A stretch of 64,000 bases of DNA from Rhizobium sp. Root1203 (GTDB lineage: Bacteria > Pseudomonadota > Alphaproteobacteria > Rhizobiales > Rhizobiaceae), in assembly GCF_001424945.1 (NCBI RefSeq), contig NZ_LMCW01000067.1, positions 62,001-126,000 of the forward strand. The letters are read 5' to 3'. Both the position numbers and the translations under genes were made by a program. Positions 61,986-64,000 of this stretch are shown here, in pieces (the first letter of the stretch is position 1; each line of letters opens with the position of its first letter). Below the pieces are notes generated by a model. It was given only the letters and a program-made list of their open reading frames with translations, made no database searches and had not been told where the DNA came from.

Positions 61986-62095
61986 GAAGCTTTTCTCTGA
62001 ATTGGTGCGTCCGTAGATGACGGCTTTGACCGCAAAGCGTCAACATTCTTTCTGTTTTTTTGCTGCCTTTGCGTGGAATTTGCGACCGACTCCAC

Positions 62096-64000
62096 CTATT
62101 TCGCGGCGTCGTCGTGAAAATGATTGTAAACCTGCTTGGCAACGGTTTCCGAAATTCCCTCGACGGCCATCAGGTCGGAAAGGGCGGCACGCGAAACCGC
62201 CTTCGCTGTCCCGAAGTGCTGGAGCAGGGCGCGCTTGCGCGACGGTCCGATGCCGCCGATTTCGTCGAGGGGATTCTTGACCATCTCCTTCTTGCGTCGC
62301 GCCCGGTGCGAGCCGATGGCGAAACGGTGTGCCTCGTCGCGCATGCGCTGGATGAAGTAGAGCACCGGATCGCGGGGCGGGAGGGTGAAGCTCTCGCGGC
62401 CCTTCGGGAAGAAGCGCTCGCGGCCGGCGTCTCGGTCGACGCCCTTGGCTACCCCGATGGCCGTAACGCTGTCGGTAATGCCGAGCTCGTCCAAGATTGC
62501 CCTCACTGCCGTCATCTGCCCCTGGCCGCCATCGATCAGGATGACGTCGGGCCATGCAGGAAAGGGCATATCCGCAGCGTCGGCAGTCGATACCGGCTGG
62601 CTCCGATCCGGAATGCCTTCCTCCTTGATCAGCCTCGAAAAACGCCGCGTCATCACCTCGCGCATCATCCCGAAGTCGTCGCCCGGCGTGATGTCCGTCG
62701 ATTTGATGTTGAACTTGCGATATTGGTTCTTGACGAAACCCTCGGGACCCGCGACCACCATGCCGCCGACGGCGTTGGTGCCCATGATGTGCGAGTTGTC
62801 GTAGATCTCGACGCGCTGCGGCACATATGGGAGCTTGAATGTCTCTTTGAAGCCTTCGAGCAGCCGCGACTGCGATGCAGTTTCGGCGAGCTTGCGCCCA
62901 TGCGCTTCGCGCGCGTTGCCGATAACGTGCTCGACGAGGTCGCGTTTTTCGCCTCGCTGCGGCACCTGGACGGAAATCCTGCGTCCGGCTTTTTCAGCGA
63001 GCGCCGCGGCAAGAAGCTCCATCTCGTCCACCGTCTCCGACAGCAGGATCTGTTTCGGCACTGGCTTGTCGTCGTAGAACTGCGCCAGGAAGGCGCTCAG
63101 CACCTCGGCGCCCGAAAGCTGCGGATCGGCTTTCGGGAAATAGGCACGGTTGCCCCAGTTCTGCCCGGTACGGAAGAAGAAGACCTGGATACAGGAAATG
63201 CCGCCTTCGTGGTGAATTGCAAAGACATCCGCCTCGTCGACGCCCGCAGGGTTGATGCCCTGATGGCTCGACACATGCGACAGCGATGCAAGACGGTCGC
63301 GATAGACCGCAGCCCGCTCGAAATCGAGATCCTCGGCTGCCGCGTTCATCGCCTCCGCCATATGCGCCTTCACCTTCTGGCTCTTGCCGGAAAGGAAATC
63401 CTTGGCTTCCTGCACGAGTTCGCCGTAGCCCGCATCGCTGATCTCGTGCGTGCAGGGCGCCGAACAGCGCTTGATCTGGTAGAGCAGACAGGGGCGGGTG
63501 CGCGTCTCGAAGACGCTGTCCGTACAGGTGCGGATAAGGAAGGCGCGCTGCAGTGAATTGATCGTGCGGCCAACGGCACCGGCAGAAGCGAAGGGCCCGA
63601 AATAGTCGCCCTTTCTGGCGCGTGCACCGCGGTGTTTCAGGATGGCCGGTGCGCGGTGGTCGCCGGAGATGAGGATATAGGGAAACGACTTGTCGTCGCG
63701 CAGCAGAACGTTAAAGCGCGGCCGCAAGCGCTTGATCAGATTCGCTTCCAGCAACAGCGCTTCGATCTCGGTGCGCGTCGTCACGAACTCCATGTTTGCC
63801 GTCTGGCGCACCATCTGGGCAATGCGATTGGAGTGGACGCGGCCCATCGCATAGTTGCCCACGCGCTTCTTCAGGCTGCGGGCCTTCCCGACGTAGAGCA
63901 CGTCACCCGCTTCGTTGAACATGCGATAGACGCCAGGGCTGTTCGGCAATCGCTTGACGAATTCGGCGATCAGATCGGCACCGATCAGCCCGGTCTCGTT
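62096..64000 (-). CDS. uvrC: Excinuclease ABC subunit C, 5' end outside window
   Basis: The dual-incision nuclease of nucleotide excision repair. The visible 634 residues include the GIY-YIG domain (NSPGVYRMFN...LYVGKARSLKKRV), a UVR-like segment, the RNase H-like 3' nuclease domain (EIYDNSHIMGTNAVGGMVV, DGGQGQMTAV) and helix-hairpin-helix motifs to the stop. The frame stays open to base 64000, so the N-terminus lies beyond the window. Confidence 0.96.
   Translation of the reverse strand, partial: NETGLIGADLIAEFVKRLPNSPGVYRMFNEAGDVLYVGKARSLKKRVGNYAMGRVHSNRIAQMVRQTANMEFVTTRTEIEALLLEANLIKRLRPRFNVLLRDDKSFPYILISGDHRAPAILKHRGARARKGDYFGPFASAGAVGRTINSLQRAFLIRTCTDSVFETRTRPCLLYQIKRCSAPCTHEISDAGYGELVQEAKDFLSGKSQKVKAHMAEAMNAAAEDLDFERAAVYRDRLASLSHVSSHQGINPAGVDEADVFAIHHEGGISCIQVFFFRTGQNWGNRAYFPKADPQLSGAEVLSAFLAQFYDDKPVPKQILLSETVDEMELLAAALAEKAGRRISVQVPQRGEKRDLVEHVIGNAREAHGRKLAETASQSRLLEGFKETFKLPYVPQRVEIYDNSHIMGTNAVGGMVVAGPEGFVKNQYRKFNIKSTDITPGDDFGMMREVMTRRFSRLIKEEGIPDRSQPVSTADAADMPFPAWPDVILIDGGQGQMTAVRAILDELGITDSVTAIGVAKGVDRDAGRERFFPKGRESFTLPPRDPVLYFIQRMRDEAHRFAIGSHRARRKKEMVKNPLDEIGGIGPSRKRALLQHFGTAKAVSRAALSDLMAVEGISETVAKQVYNHFHDDAAK

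Overview
The window looks like core chromosome of a Rhizobiaceae alphaproteobacterium, most likely Sinorhizobium/Ensifer or a close Rhizobium. The basis is high GC, rhizobial-type promoters (CTTGNN-N17-TATANN), protein similarity, and the gene orders rpsF-rpsR-DUF2232-rplI, fabD-fabG-acpP-fabF-mltG-yicC-gmk, lptF-lptG-lptD-surA-pdxA-rsmA and uvrC-pgsA-moaD-moaE. I see no rRNA, tRNA, CRISPR array, insertion sequence or prophage. Coding density is high. The two edge genes (pssA on the left, uvrC on the right) run off the window.

Layout. 1-7.1 kb: phospholipid synthesis (pssA, psd), an Atm1-type ABC exporter, a LysM/Ig-like envelope protein, a LOG-family protein and RarD. 7.2-15.6 kb: a PCMT-like methyltransferase, a chain of three GFA-type zinc enzymes coupled to a proline iminopeptidase and citramalate synthase, then cysS, a membrane-anchored GH25 lysozyme and an SDR. 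15.6-25 kb: purF, cvpA, radA, a LysE exporter, alr, an AraC regulator with azlCD, and dnaB. 25.2-28.5 kb: a MarR-MFS-HlyD efflux locus. 28.5-31.3 kb: ribosomal protein operon. 31.3-34.3 kb: an adenylate cyclase-TPR protein and a Tas-type aldo-keto reductase. 34.4-41 kb: fatty-acid cluster, mltG, yicC, gmk. 41-49.6 kb: LPS export and outer-membrane biogenesis (rsmA, pdxA, SurA-like, lptD, lptG, lptF) and a PAP2 phosphatase. 49.7-58.6 kb: pepA, holC, a GrpB-like protein, a galactose/arabinose dehydrogenase, a polysaccharide deacetylase, an ABC-F protein, a GGDEF protein, a DinB-like protein and ndk. 58.6-64 kb: a small lipoprotein, a CGNR regulator divergent from a lone LivH-type permease, moaE, moaD, pgsA, uvrC.

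Most of the window is conserved housekeeping. A theme of envelope construction runs through it: phospholipids, fatty acids, LPS export, peptidoglycan enzymes and envelope-anchored proteins. The accessory features most worth checking are the 30-bp palindrome carrying two mirror-image promoters between the CGNR regulator and the orphan permease, the translationally coupled triplet of diverged GFA paralogues, the internally duplicated LysM protein, and a perfect palindrome over the purF promoter. I found no strong evidence for a wholly new multi-gene system. The CGNR-permease-lipoprotein locus is the best candidate for an undescribed small regulatory unit.
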